Shown here: positions 11,037 to 20,896 of the stretch, in pieces | How positions within the stretch are numbered: the stretch's first letter is position 1 | Layout of the letters: each line of letters starts with the position of its first letter | Assembly (NCBI GenBank): GCA_948567375.1 | Contig: OX419760.1 | Location: 806,001-870,000 of the forward strand | Direction of reading: 5' to 3' | DNA from: Lunularia cruciata | Taxonomy: Eukaryota > Streptophyta > Marchantiopsida > Lunulariales > Lunulariaceae | Length of the DNA: 64,000 nt | Translations under genes and position numbers: made by a program | The notes under the pieces: generated by a model | The model's input: only the letters and a program-made list of their open reading frames with translations | What the model was told of the DNA's origin: nothing | The model's database searches: none

Positions 11037-11461
11037 TGTAACAATATGGAGTTTAGCAACATAGTTAGTAAGGCTAACAAAGTAGAGTATATGCCAAATT
11101 AGCCTAGAATATTCCAGAAGCATCTAGAAAGCTTCTTGGGAAGCTTCCCAACTAGTTAACTTGCGCTCCAAGTAGATACTTCCTAGAAGGAAGCTTCTAG
11201 AAGCTTCTAACTAGCTTAGCTTGCACGCCAAGTAGGCGGCTTTTGGAAGGAAGCTTCTTGAGAAGCTTCCTAGTTAACTTGGCTTGCACTCTAAGAAAGA
11301 GGCTCAAGGAAGCTTCTTGAGAAGCTTCTCAAGTGCCTTGTATGCTACCTATAAATACCAAAGCCAAAGCTCATGCTAGGCATTCAGAATTTTCCCTCAT
11401 TCAAGTATCCCAAAGTGAGTTTCCATTCTCTTATTTCTCTCCTTGGTCTCGGTCTTTTACA
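11037..11461 (+). repeat. Chromovirus 3' LTR
   Basis: This 425-bp partner of the LTR at 5820-6240 has a 4-bp indel near 11362 and about 7% substitutions by eye. The TATA box (11350-11357) and the perfect heat-shock-type cluster (11190-11207) are retained. Confidence 0.95.
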
Positions 11462-11466
11462 CAAGT

Positions 11467-12401
11467 AGTCAAAGGCCTACCTAATCTGATCTACAGGGCC
11501 TACAATGTGTATCATCCACCAAGGAGGGAAATACACAATCTGGCATGGCCAAAGTAGTAAATAAGAGAGCTCTAAAGTGAGCTATGGCAAATAAGGGCTC
11601 CCCAAAGGATCTCCATGATGTGTACCAATAGCTAACTCCAAGACGGTGACTCTTTCCTATGAACCAGCATGTTGGTAGTAAAGGGAAGCAGGAGAGCCAT
11701 AAAAAGACCGCACAAAAGGAATGAGACTCACCAAGGATCCACCAGCCTCCCTAAGCTCTCTAAAGATAGATGTCCATGAGACGCTATTAAAAGAATTCTC
11801 AACATCCACTTGTAGGATGACCTACTTTGGATGGATATCTAGGAGTGTTCTAATGCCTAAAGATATAGCCTCACATCCTCCAAGTGTAGCTACTCCAAAT
11901 TGATGTGGACTAAGGTACTGTCAAAAGTGAGAAAAATGTTGAAGGACAATGGTACAACTGACCAAACACAAAAAGATCTCTCCAATGGCAATCGGTCTAA
12001 TGCTCCCTGTGTCCTTCTCCATCACGAGAAGTTGACTAGCACCAAACACCCGACTAACAAACATAGGAATGTCTCATCTCGCTACTGCTATAGCCACCTA
12101 AAACAACTTGGTAAAACTACTAGAACAATCATCTGCCTGGAAGTAATCTCTAAGGTGCTCATAAACCATCTCTGACAAGCCTCTTGAGGAAATGCAAGGG
12201 GCAAGGGGCAATGCACAATGCTTGTGCAAAAAGTGACCTATCAAGACATAAAAGTTGCTCAAGTTGATAATTTAAGACCTCTAGTGGTAGTCCCTCTACT
12301 GCTATAGGATGTAGTGAACATAAGGAAGCGATAGTCTCATCAGTAGAACTTTCCATAGAAAAAGGGTGTAGCGCTCTACTAAACTCTCCCGCTTGATCCA
12401 A
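11467..12401 (-). pseudogene. LINE reverse transcriptase, palm half
   Basis: After a short open part (12401-12159) the RT fingers/palm follow in broken frames. Recognisable are motif A (LQVDVENSFNSVS, near 11795), 'IPFVRSFYGSPASLYY', motif B-like GTHHGDPLGEPLFAIAHF, and motif C as VDDTH at 11505-11519, so both catalytic Asp are present. The VDDTH form in place of FADD/YADD is a feature of this LINE group. The frame is interrupted by stops, and at 11466/11462 by the TSD of the inserted chromovirus, about 45 bp past the active site. Confidence 0.8.
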
Positions 12402-12776
12402 TGTCCTACACCGTCGTAATCAAGTGGACTCTATGGTATCCTATGGCGATGCCTGTCTCCTAAATTGTGTAGCCCTAATAGACTCCTCTTGAAGGGCCAC
12501 CCAATCCTCCGCTCAAAATTGACAAAATCTAGCAGCCACCTCTCTATGCCCTACATGTCCTCCTCTAGCATAGCAAAGACACCATCAAGGGAGTAAGAGG
12601 AATAAGAACCATGCTAACTCGTCCAAGGGATCACGTGCCAAACAATCAAGTGGTACGCAAAAAGCATGTCTAGCCTCATCATAGAGTGTGCGGGGTAGCC
12701 TATGGAATAGACATGGACATGGAAAACTAGTCTCAAATAACCCCAAAATACAACCCGCCTGAGAAGCTAACCACTC

Positions 12777-13136
12777 CTACGACTCAATCGGTATCCTTAA
12801 AACAATCAACAATGGGATATAAGAAGCGTGTGTAATCTCAAGTGTCACTATTGTCAATGTGGTTGCTTGTCTCACGTGAGCATCCCAAGTGGTCCAATCA
12901 TAGTCCTTGTGCATCCTTCCTACATGTGTCTTCACACCTTGCGAGGTAAAGCGTCGATGACACATCGAACATGGTGTATCCCAAATTGTTGTAGGCGACC
13001 CCACATGGGAAAGTGTAGCCTTTGCTACCACAAAAATTAATGATAGTAACACATGATGCTCCTCTCCATATCTCCCCATATCTACAAAACCACAACCCCT
13101 CACATGCCAACTCACATAAGTAAACAATCTCTCCAA
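12777..13136 (-). pseudogene. LINE ORF N-terminus with C2H2 zinc finger
   Basis: An open 119-codon stretch begins with Met at 13136. It contains a C2H2 finger with spacing C-x2-C-x11-H-x4-H (CSMCHRRF ... VKTHVGRMH) around residues 57-77. N-terminal fingers of this kind sit upstream of the RT in R2-type elements and are thought to help target-DNA binding. Downstream the frame breaks, but the same protein continues to about 12480 with 'RTLYDEAR', 'LARDPLDELAWF' and 'RGGHVGHRE' stretches typical of the pre-RT region of such ORFs. Confidence 0.7.
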
Positions 13137-13140
13137 ACCC

Positions 13141-14056
13141 TAAAATCTATAAACTCTCATAACTTTCAATTTCCATCTCCAAAATTTTCAAACTAAATTC
13201 CGAAGGAGCTTAATCATGAAAACCAAGAGATTGGAAATGAAAATTCCCAACCTATCACTCTCAATGTGTAACAATCGCTCTAAACCCTAAATTTAGAAAT
13301 TTAGTGACATTGTTAAGTTGGATGATCATTATTAATAGAACGTTACATATTATTTGAAAATTAAAGAACAAAATATTAGAACGTTACATATTATTTGAAA
13401 ATTAAAGAACAAAATATTACATGTGAAACTAAATCACATTATTCAAATTTCCTTTTAAATTATTTATCATCTTACTCCCTTATATCTCCTTATTCATACA
13501 TTATTGTAGTTATCATATTAGGTTACTTTTCTCATGTAATGTGCCCCTTATCATTTATAAACAAGTTTTCCTAATCAAACACAAGATGCCAAGAAGGATT
13601 GAGTTCTAGTTTGCAAATTAAAAACAACATTTCACCAAGTAGAAAGTAATTAGATGACATTTTGCTCTTAAAGCTCTTAGTTAAAAGACTTTATGCTTGT
13701 GCAATGGGCACGTTAGTTAAGAGGACACCCTTCATAAGACTATTCTAAAATTATCCTTGCTTTTATGATGATTTATGTGCGAATTCATTGGTGTTGAGAT
13801 TGAAAAATTCTGTAAATTTCCCTTTTAATGTACGTTTGTATATCAGATTTGTTGAGTTATGAAGAATTTTAAACTAATTAATTTAGAAATCCTTTAAGTG
13901 GTGTAGTATTTAAGTGGTTCAATTGATCTGAAAATTACATAGAATATAATATCTCACCCACTTTTGGTTCATTTAGATACTGAGAGGGAAAACATGTAGT
14001 TGTTTTCAGCATTCATTCTTGGTATCATTTTATTCACTTTCGGATCATGCACAGCT
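13141..14056. other. AT-rich flank beyond the LINE, with a 41-bp tandem duplication
   Basis: I recognise no gene here. At 13337-13418 a 41-bp unit starting agaacgttacatatt is repeated exactly twice. The first 150 bases may be the LINE 5' UTR, but no second copy is present to test this. Confidence 0.5.
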
Positions 14057-14144
14057 CTGATATCTTAGGTGTGGTAGGGTAGATTTCTCATATAAACTCT
14101 ATTGGGGCTTAGCCTCATGTTACCTTTTTTGTCTCTCTCTTGTA
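14057..14144 (+). mobile_element. LINE 3'-tail fragment
   Basis: An 88-bp match to the LINE 3' UTR, from 'tcttaggtgtggta' through 'attggggcttagcc' to the terminal 'gtctctctcttgta'. It is a third copy of the same 3' end in this window and an extreme 5' truncation. Confidence 0.75.
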
Positions 14145-14313
14145 AGACCTGATGAGGTCTTCCCATCCTTCGATTTTCCTACACGGTCGCCTACTTCATC
14201 ATCATGAGGTGATTCTTCTTTAGAAACCTTGATGATTAGGACTGCTCAACTGTGTAATCTTGAACTATCAATATAACTTCTCTACCTTTGCTATTATGGT
14301 CCATGATAATATC

Positions 14314-14399
14314 TTATCTCAATTTATGATGTCCAGATTGTCCTTAGACATCCTTGAGGATGTCAAAGGACAGTCGGGACATCATAAATCGAGATAAAT
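14314..14399. repeat. Near-perfect 40-bp inverted repeat (hairpin)
   Basis: The arms at about 14314-14353 and 14360-14399 pair at about 36 of 40 positions plus one G:U wobble, around a loop of a few bases (ccttgagg centre). The arm core reads ttatgatgtcc. It could be a small fold-back element or a microRNA-like precursor; the sequence alone cannot tell which. Confidence 0.8.
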
Positions 14400-14637
14400 A
14401 TGTGTTATATAGTTGTTTATTGGACTCAAATATATTAAAAAGCACCTAGACAATAATAAATAGACTAAAAATAATCTAAGACTGACCATTTTGTATATTT
14501 TATGTCTATTTGATGGGGTCTTCCCATCCCTCTTGTTTTCTACGTGGTCACCTTTGCTTTTTATGTCTCCATCTGTGGAAGGAGATATTTTCATACAAGA
14601 AGGGGGCTTGAATTCTAGAATTTATAGTAGCAATTAT

Positions 14638-15240
14638 TGTCGTGCGTATATACATTGCTACACAACATACATCACTGTCAACATCATACACTATAGAAGC
14701 ACAACTCACATATAAGTCATACATAGACTCTAAAGTGCCACAATAATCAGATTGCTTAACACTTTCAACTCAACTCAACTCAGATTAGTACTTGATCTGT
14801 CACTCTATAAACTGCCAACAACTGGGCACTGATTACAGTCAAGCCACACCCACTCAAGCATAGAGAATCCAAGTGACGCTCGCCGGCCTCTGTCCACCAT
14901 AGCCAAGAACTCGAAGGCTCAACATCAGAGAAGTGAGCTCTCTGGAGCTCACTTTGAAACTATACCTCCCTGGACTCGAGCTAGCACTGGAACCCTAACG
15001 GTCCCGCTGATGGCACACTCGATGGTGCGAACGGTGCAAAGTGACGGTGGGCCCCACCGTGAAGTCAGTACCCCAAACACCAAATCAGACAGTTGGAAAG
15101 TAGTCCTTGAGAAACTACTAGAATAACTCTAACTACTATCATTGGAACTCCAGTGTCCAAGCAACTAGATGCGGAACTACAAATGGCGTGACAACTATCG
15201 TGCGTATATACATTGCTACACAACATACATCGCTGTCCTT
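14638..15240 (-). repeat. 3' terminal split repeat of copy 1 (A'-B-A)
   Basis: Read on the minus strand: A' remnant (15240-15196), 2-bp spacer (15195-15194), block B (15193-14755, about 439 bp, begins TGTCACGCC), block A (14754-14638, about 117 bp, ends GCACGACA). Block B equals the 5' terminal block 23478-23031; block A equals A' in copies 2 and 3. Because the TSD sits outside A, A belongs to the element. This is not a simple LTR. Confidence 0.8.
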
Positions 15241-16190
15241 TCTTCACCGTCTGAACCACTCTCTCTGCTAAGCCATCTGCCTCAGGGTGATCTCGGGATG
15301 TAGTACGATGATCAATCAAAGCCTTCTCACACAAGACCTGAAACTCTCCCAAGAACTCTATACCCTGATCAGTCACAACCTCAGCTGGTGCACCAAAATG
15401 ACTAAGAACTTGATCCAGGAACGAGTAAGCTGTCCCTTCACTAGACTTGTCAGGAAGTGCCACCAACTCAATCCACTTGAAGAAGTGCTCCACCATCACC
15501 AAAACATACCGATGATGTCTCACAGTCAGCGGTAAAGGTCCGGCAAAGTCCAAACTCCAATGGTAACCCAATCCCATGATAGGTAATGGGTGTAACTATG
15601 GCGTAGGAGCATTGAATGATGCTCTAACTCGGTCACAAACCACACATTTGGCAACAAATTGCTATACCTCGGTCTGCATACCACGCCACTAATAATGACT
15701 CTGGAGTAAGCTATATGTACGCTTTACTCCAAAATGTCCTAGCTCCTCATGAGCATGACGGACCAACTGTGGTCTCTGTGATGGAAGTGGTACTACTCGC
15801 ACTCTACCATCCTCCCATACACGCAAAAGGTGTCTACCCTCCAATCTGAACTGTCTGGCTTGTTGAAGAACACGGTCTCTCTCCTTGGCCCCAACTGTGC
15901 CACCCACAACACCAATGCAAAGATAGTCCATCACTAAGACATCATCATGAATGTCTCGCTGAACTGTACCAATATCTTCACTCTCTGGATCTGTGACCTC
16001 AATAACTCCTCCTGTATGCGCTGAGAGAGATACCACCAAAGTCTCTGCAAAAATACACAGAAAGGCCGATGCATGCCAACCTGGCACTATCTCCTCATCT
16101 GTCTCACCATGCCAACGTGCTCCGGTCTGATCCTGCTGGCTGGGACATGGGTTTCTACTCAACCCATTTGCATCACGGTTCACCACTCCA
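15241..16190 (-). pseudogene. Integrase (DDE), truncated, copy 1
   Basis: The zinc-binding part HAHEELGHFGV...CVVCDRV (HHCC) lies at about 15735-15625. The catalytic core has Asp in SLDFAGPLP, Asp in VVTDQGIEF and Glu in HPEADGLAERVV, so the DDE triad is intact. After VQTVKKG the frame runs straight into the terminal block A', so the integrase C-terminus is deleted in this copy. Two stops lie near 15690 and 15660. A DDE integrase agrees with the 5-bp target duplication. Confidence 0.85.
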
Positions 16191-16267
16191 AGTCTGTGAT
16201 CAACCGTGAAATCACACTCCTGTAAAATCAGAGCCCATCGTGCAAGCTTCCCTGAAAGCTTGTCAGA

Positions 16268-16740
16268 CTACATCAACCACTTCAGCGGCTGATGATCAAT
16301 GATGAGAGTGAAGGGGTTACCAAATAGGTAACATCGGAAATGTGCTACTGCCCAAACTGCTGCCAAGCACTCTCCCTCATATGAACTATACTTCACCTCC
16401 GCTGAATTGTTGGAGCGACTAGTATAGGCCACCACAAACTCCTTCTCCTCATCATCATGCTGGGTGAGCACCGCTCCAAGCCTCAACATACTCCAATCAG
16501 TGTGAACCTGAAATGGTCGTCCCCTGATTGGTCTCCTCAAAATAGGAGCAGATGTCAACCTCTCCTTGAGCTCTACAAAAGCTCTCTCTTGCTCATCTCC
16601 CCAACACCACTCCTGTGTAAGCTTGGTCAGCTTCGTCAAGGCCTTGGCAATGGCACTAAATCCTCTAACATAGCGGTGATAGAAGTTCGCCAACCCAAGG
16701 AATGCTCACACTCTGCTCACATCCGTAGGCCAAGGAATAC
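16268..16740 (-). pseudogene. RNase H and RT connection, copy 1
   Basis: The 141-codon open part begins in the RT connection (ANFYHRYVRGFSAIAKAL) and runs through the RNase H fold: HTDWSMLRLGAVL, KYSSYEGECLAAVWAV (catalytic Glu) and IDHQPLKWLM. The first Asp of the usual TDAS is kept. It ends at a stop at 16268-16270. Confidence 0.85.
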
Positions 16741-17500
16741 ATGCAATAGCCTCTACCTTGGTCTGCTGGACACCAAGTCCTCCGGGGTAGATAGTGTGAC
16801 CCAAATACTCAACCTGCTCGTGGAAGAACCTACACTTCCCAGGATGTTATTTGAGTCCATGAGATCTCCACCTCTCAAACACCTCCAACAACTATCTCTC
16901 ATGCTCCTCCACAGTAGTGCTATAGACCAAAATGTCATCAATATAACACTGAGCAAAATCCAATCCAGCTAGGATCCTATCCATGACCCTATGGAACTCA
17001 GCAGGAGCGTCCTTCAACCCAAATAGTAAGAACCTCCACTGATATAACACATCCTTGTCGTGAGGATCAATAGCCCAAAATGCTATCTTGGACTTATCCT
17101 CCTCCCTGATCGGCAACTGATGATATCCCGCTTGAAGATCCAAAGTACTGAAGACCTTTGTATGCCTAATCACATCAAAAATCTCCTCCGGTGTAGGCAT
17201 GGCATACCGATCAGCCATGGTCTGTCGGTTGATAGGACGGTAATCTCCACACATCCGCCTATCTGTATAGTTGCCATGCATATCCTTCTTGGCTGGCATC
17301 ACTGTCGCTGATGCATACTCTCCATGTGAAATCTCCACCAAACCAGCCTAAAAAAGGTCACTACTCCGGCTCTGAATCAATGTCCTCTCCATATCACTAT
17401 ATTGATAAGGATGTCGGAAAACAAGTGTGTCGCTAGTCAGCTCAATCCGTATACCAAGTCCCTTCAGAGCACCCAAATCCTTCATACTGAAGGCAAAACA
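16741..17500 (-). pseudogene. Reverse transcriptase (Ty3/gypsy type), copy 1
   Basis: The long open part 17341-16892 holds CGDYRPINRQT, motif A 'FSTLDLQAGYHQLPI', motif B LLFGLKDAPAEFHRVMD and motif C YIDD at 16934-16945. All three catalytic Asp are present. This is a Metaviridae-type RT. Downstream stops lie near 16890-16700. A TAG replaces a GAG codon just before the open part (copy 2 keeps GAG). Confidence 0.9.
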
Positions 17501-17935
17501 ACTTGTGTGACTCTTCAAGAACCTCCAAACCCTCTGTCTTTCCTCTCCAGTAAGCTTGGGTCCAAGATCTGGCTCCCAAGTATCCTCTGTAACTGTAGTA
17601 GGAGTGGAGGACGTACTGACTAGCTGCTACACTGGGCCCTTGGGAGCAATAGTGTCATGCTCCCGACCACTAAAGGTCCCAACTTCTGTGTGAAAAACTC
17701 CCTCCACTCTGGCTGCAAGCTCCACACGTCCTCTGGCTGCATCCCATGTGGACCAAGGGTGTAATCCAAGTAGCCCACGCTCACCTGGATGGACTCCAAG
17801 TAGACCACTCTCCCTAGTAGCTACTAGATGTGTCCCAAGAATACCATGTCCACTCGGTCCATTGCACCCAGCATGTGCCTGAATCGTCTCGATAGGCACA
17901 GGGCTCACAAGTGTCCGAGTGGTGATGCTTATCAA
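17500..17935 (-). pseudogene. Linker between methyltransferase and RT, copy 1
   Basis: In frame with the methyltransferase and open until 17627, this roughly 140-residue linker is rich in Gly, His and Pro, with a short internal repeat (ESGLLGVHPGERGLLGLHP). It ends in 'EERQRVWRFLKSHTSCFAFSMKDLGAL', the segment that precedes RT in gypsy polyproteins. No separate enzymatic motif is visible. Confidence 0.6.
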
Positions 17936-18925
17936 GCACATTCTACGCTGCTCTGCCAAGCCAAGGCTCACAATCCAGGTCAAACAGTTCAGGTCCATAG
18001 CCTGACCTAACACTTGACGCCTGGATGCCTCTGACACTGCTAGAACAATGGTAATACCGGTGCAAAAACCCATTGCCCGCTCTCTCTCATCAACGTTGGG
18101 CTCCACCAATTGCTGTAATTGTGAGTCCCAAACAAGTCCAGGTCCTCCCTCTTGAAAAGCATGAGAGCCTGGGAAACTCATGAGTGTGGGAAATGCATCT
18201 CTAGGCTGTCCAACTAGGTTCACCACTGCCATAGGTGACCTATCAGCCACTACCACTGTTTGAGACTGATGTCCAGCATCCAAGATATCATCAACAAGAA
18301 TGTGGTCTAGTCGCTGAATCCCATCATAACTACGCTATAGAACCTCTTTGGGTAAGAGGTTCGTCCACCAAAGACAAAGACGATAAGCCCGTGATCCCAC
18401 TTTGGCTGCATCTAACAATACAGCAGGTCCCATCCATGAATGGACCTGATGTGTACTCGCCACCACTCTAGTGCAAGAATCACCCAACAAAAGAACGTTC
18501 TCCAAAAGGTAAGCTGGAGAAACAGACTGATGAACCTGGAGATGTCGTAGTATCCGTAACATCTCCCAAAACACACCAGAACGAGGATCCTAAAGACCCA
18601 AACCGTGGCCCGCACATGTATGTCCCTGACATGGCCATCCAGAAATCACCAAGTGAATAGGCCCATGTCTCTCTAGGTCATGCGCCCCCAGTAAAGAAAT
18701 GTCTCCTGGTAAGGCCTTCTGGTAACCTTTGACTGCTGACATCGGTAATAACTCCGAATACCAATAAGCCAAGTGTGCCACATGATGTAGAGAGACTCGC
18801 CTAGCAATCTCATCTCTCTCTACATACAAGTACCTCTGTACTTGTATACCCGCCTGTAACACCGCAGCTAGTCCGGTGCTGATCCCACCAAACAACTCCA
18901 ATAGACATATCCCCTCTATTGGATA
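17936..18925 (-). pseudogene. C5 cytosine DNA methyltransferase (DNMT3-like) within the retroelement, copy 1
   Basis: One minus-strand frame of about 330 codons carries the ordered C5-methyltransferase motifs: I, LLELFGGISTG (SAM binding, near 18890); II, YLYVERDE; IV, SGWPCQGHT with catalytic Cys at 18629-18631; VI, ENV at 18494-18502; VIII, KVGSRAYRLCLWW (near 18390); C-terminal ERERAMGF and LGQAMDLNCLTW. The run 'GIQVQRY' after motif I and the motif VIII block resemble DNMT3 more than DNMT1 or CMT. Known C5 enzymes attack cytosine through that Cys and methylate DNA. Two TAG stops interrupt it: 18590-18592 (copy 2 has CAG) and 18335-18337 (also TAG in copy 2). It is in the pol frame, between protease and RT, so it was made as part of the polyprotein. 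Confidence 0.9.
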
Positions 18926-19370
18926 CTGCCAAGCAATGAGTGTGGTATCCAGAGGTGTCAAAGCAATTGCCTCTGGAGGCTCATCCTTACACTCATTCCC
19001 TGATGGTACGAAGGCTCCACTCCAAGCCTACTGCACCAACTGATCTGCATGCTGCTACAATGCCTCCTCTGAACTCCACAATGGAACATCCAAGATGGAT
19101 GGAACAATCCCACTCATACTCCAAAGCCGAGTGATCTCCTCTGGTACTGGAGTATACTCTGCATGGGTGTTCCCCTCCAACAAGTCACCAGGCCAAGTAA
19201 CCGCACCGCTGAAAGCCAAAACTGATGCTACCATGGTCCCGGATTGTAGTGAGCCAAGACTGCCACTACTGAAGCGTACTGGTAGGCGACATACCCGTCC
19301 CTCACCAGACTGCCAACCAGGTCTATAAGAGGTTGTCTCCTCCCAATAGTCAATGCTGAAACCCATAGGG
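18926..19370 (-). pseudogene. Region between protease and methyltransferase, copy 1
   Basis: An open frame (19441-19055) follows the protease: 'AVTWPGDLLEGNTHAEYTPVPEE' (first 20 residues) and then 'LWSMSGIVPSILDVPLW'. I recognise no domain. The segment is absent from copy 2, where a deletion of about 0.65 kb joins protease directly to methyltransferase motif I. Confidence 0.5.
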
Positions 19371-19640
19371 TATAACACTGCTCCCCCAACTAGCACATCA
19401 TATGACTCAGCTATCATCGCAATAGCCTGAGCTCTCACCACCGAGCTATCAATCGGATGACCAGGCTGAACCTGGACAACAAGCTCTCCACGTGTGATGT
19501 ACTGTGTCGAACCACCACCAAGAGATGTCTAGATCTGAAATGGACACCTCTCCACATCGGTCTTCCGTAACTCCAGACCGACAACTACAGCCTTCTCCAA
19601 CATAAGGGGCTGTGCACCAGAGTCTAAGAAGACTCTCTAT
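19371..19640 (-). pseudogene. Aspartic protease, copy 1
   Basis: The active site reads VFLDSGAQPLML, with DSGA at 19613-19624, followed by 'YDVLVGGAVLYPMGFSIDYW', the second conserved strand (LVGG in place of the usual LLG). A TAG at about 19636 precedes it; the same codon is CAA (Gln) in copy 2, where the frame from gag into protease is open. Confidence 0.8.
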
Positions 19641-20890
19641 GGTGTATAGACCTTCCTTGAAGGTCCCACCAAATGAAAGATCCCCCTCTGGTTATCCAAT
19701 AGGACAACACCAGGTGTAAACCGCACTCTCTCAAAGGCCGGTCTAGCTGGCAACTCCTCCAGTCTAGCCGTTGCTGCCTGCCATAAACCATTGGTCGCTG
19801 AACGGATCCCATGCTCCTCAACCAAGTCAGATCCACTACCAACCACCTCTGCTCTAGTAGTAGGAACTGCACCATCCCTACTCTCACACAACGTGGCAGC
19901 CAACCGGAATACTGGGGCTGGGTCAACTCCCAATGTAAACATGTCATTGGCTGAAAATAAAGGATGCCGCATAATCAGCTGAGCCGCCCCCAACATCATG
20001 CTAGACTCAGTCTGTGTAGTAGCAGGTGGCTGACTAGCAGGTACTCCATCACCACCTACCACACCTGCACTGGGACGTCTAGGAACCATGGATGTCGTCT
20101 GTAATGCCTCAGATAGCGTGAAAGACTGGGGAAGTCTGACCTGTCTCCCAACCTCTCCTCTCTGTGGGTCCAACTCCACTGATGCTCCTCTAGGCTCTGG
20201 AGCATGTACTGCACTCCTAGTCACTGCTACAGATGCATCCACCTGTGCTGCTCCGCACATGAATTCCAAAGCATCTCTATCACCAGCATATGAGGTGGAA
20301 GCCTCAACACCCAAATCTGATCTCCTCTGAGCAATAGCCATACTAGCCAATCTTTGCTCCAACTGCTCAATCCGAGTAGCCATAGCTGTGTCAGAAGTAA
20401 GGGCAGGTACTGCACCCCTACTAGGTGTAGATCCTCTACCACCACTTCTACCACCTCGTCCTCCATGAACTGGAGCTCCTCTACTACCTGCCATAGCAGC
20501 CCTACCACTCCGTAACTCCGGGTGTAGGTCAAAACACCGGTCACTAGTGTGACCAAATCTGTGGCAGTGCTCACACTGCCTCTGTCTAACTCCACTAAGC
20601 CCTCCACTCGCTCCATAGGATCTGGGCTGTCCACCCTATCCTTGAAAACCAACTGGGCATGGTGCACTCTACTGCACTCTAGAAGAAGTCACAACCGTGG
20701 ATGAGGTCTCTCTACCAAATCCAGCTGTCACCACTCTCTCCTCCACCATGTTGAGCTCAATACGCTCAGCCAAACCAAAGACTACTGCCAAAGTGGGCGA
20801 AGTAGCCTACAACAACGTAGCATCACGAACTCTACGTCGCAACTCTCTGTCCAGTATCCCATACCAAAACTGGACTGCTTGGGCCTCAAT
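19641..20890 (-). pseudogene. gag: Gag C-terminal half with zinc knuckle, copy 1
   Basis: After the stop at 20897 the gag frame continues with 'ILDRELRRRVRDATLL', 'FGLAERIELNMVEERVV', then a CCHC knuckle CEHCHRFGHTSDRC (about 20565-20530), then a long open stretch 20494-19637 rich in Arg, Gly and Ser that leads into protease. Copy 2 has an additional knuckle upstream (CWTCGGPYHRTEC) that is deleted here. The knuckle binds the element RNA. Confidence 0.8.
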
Positions 20891-20896
20891 AACTCC

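Larger units (their letters stand above)
5820..11461 (+). mobile_element. Complete but defective chromovirus (Ty3/gypsy LTR retrotransposon)
   Basis: LTRs are at 5820-6240 and 11037-11461, both TG...CA, with a 5-bp TSD CAAGT at 5815-5819 and 11462-11466. A tRNA-iMet primer site follows the 5' LTR and a purine tract precedes the 3' LTR. The order is gag, protease, RT, RNase H, integrase, chromodomain on the plus strand, which defines chromoviruses. The LTRs differ at roughly 30 of 421 positions by eye (about 7%), so the insertion is old. Many stops and frameshifts break every gene. It sits inside the RT of the minus-strand LINE. Confidence 0.95.
4187..13140 (-). mobile_element. LINE (non-LTR retrotransposon) of the restriction-like-endonuclease type, split by a chromovirus
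   Basis: Read on the minus strand, the order is N-terminal C2H2 finger (about 13010-12950), a conserved N-terminal region (12780-12160), RT palm (about 11900-11467), [chromovirus 5820-11461], RT thumb/connection (5814-5112), and a zinc knuckle plus restriction-like endonuclease (4931-4434), followed by a roughly 250-bp 3' UTR. Without the insertion the element is about 3.3 kb, right for a single ORF near 1,000 residues. That architecture is the one known for R2/NeSL/Utopia-type elements, not for the L1 and RTE elements usual in plants. Frameshifts and stops show it is dead. The 5' end is not defined; the 3' end has no poly(A) and stops near 4187. Confidence 0.8.

Noticed and set aside
14638-14754. 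Block A as an independent small repeat next to the LTR
   Set aside because: It adjoins block B in three separate copies, and the TSDs of copies 1 and 2 lie beyond it, so it is part of the element.
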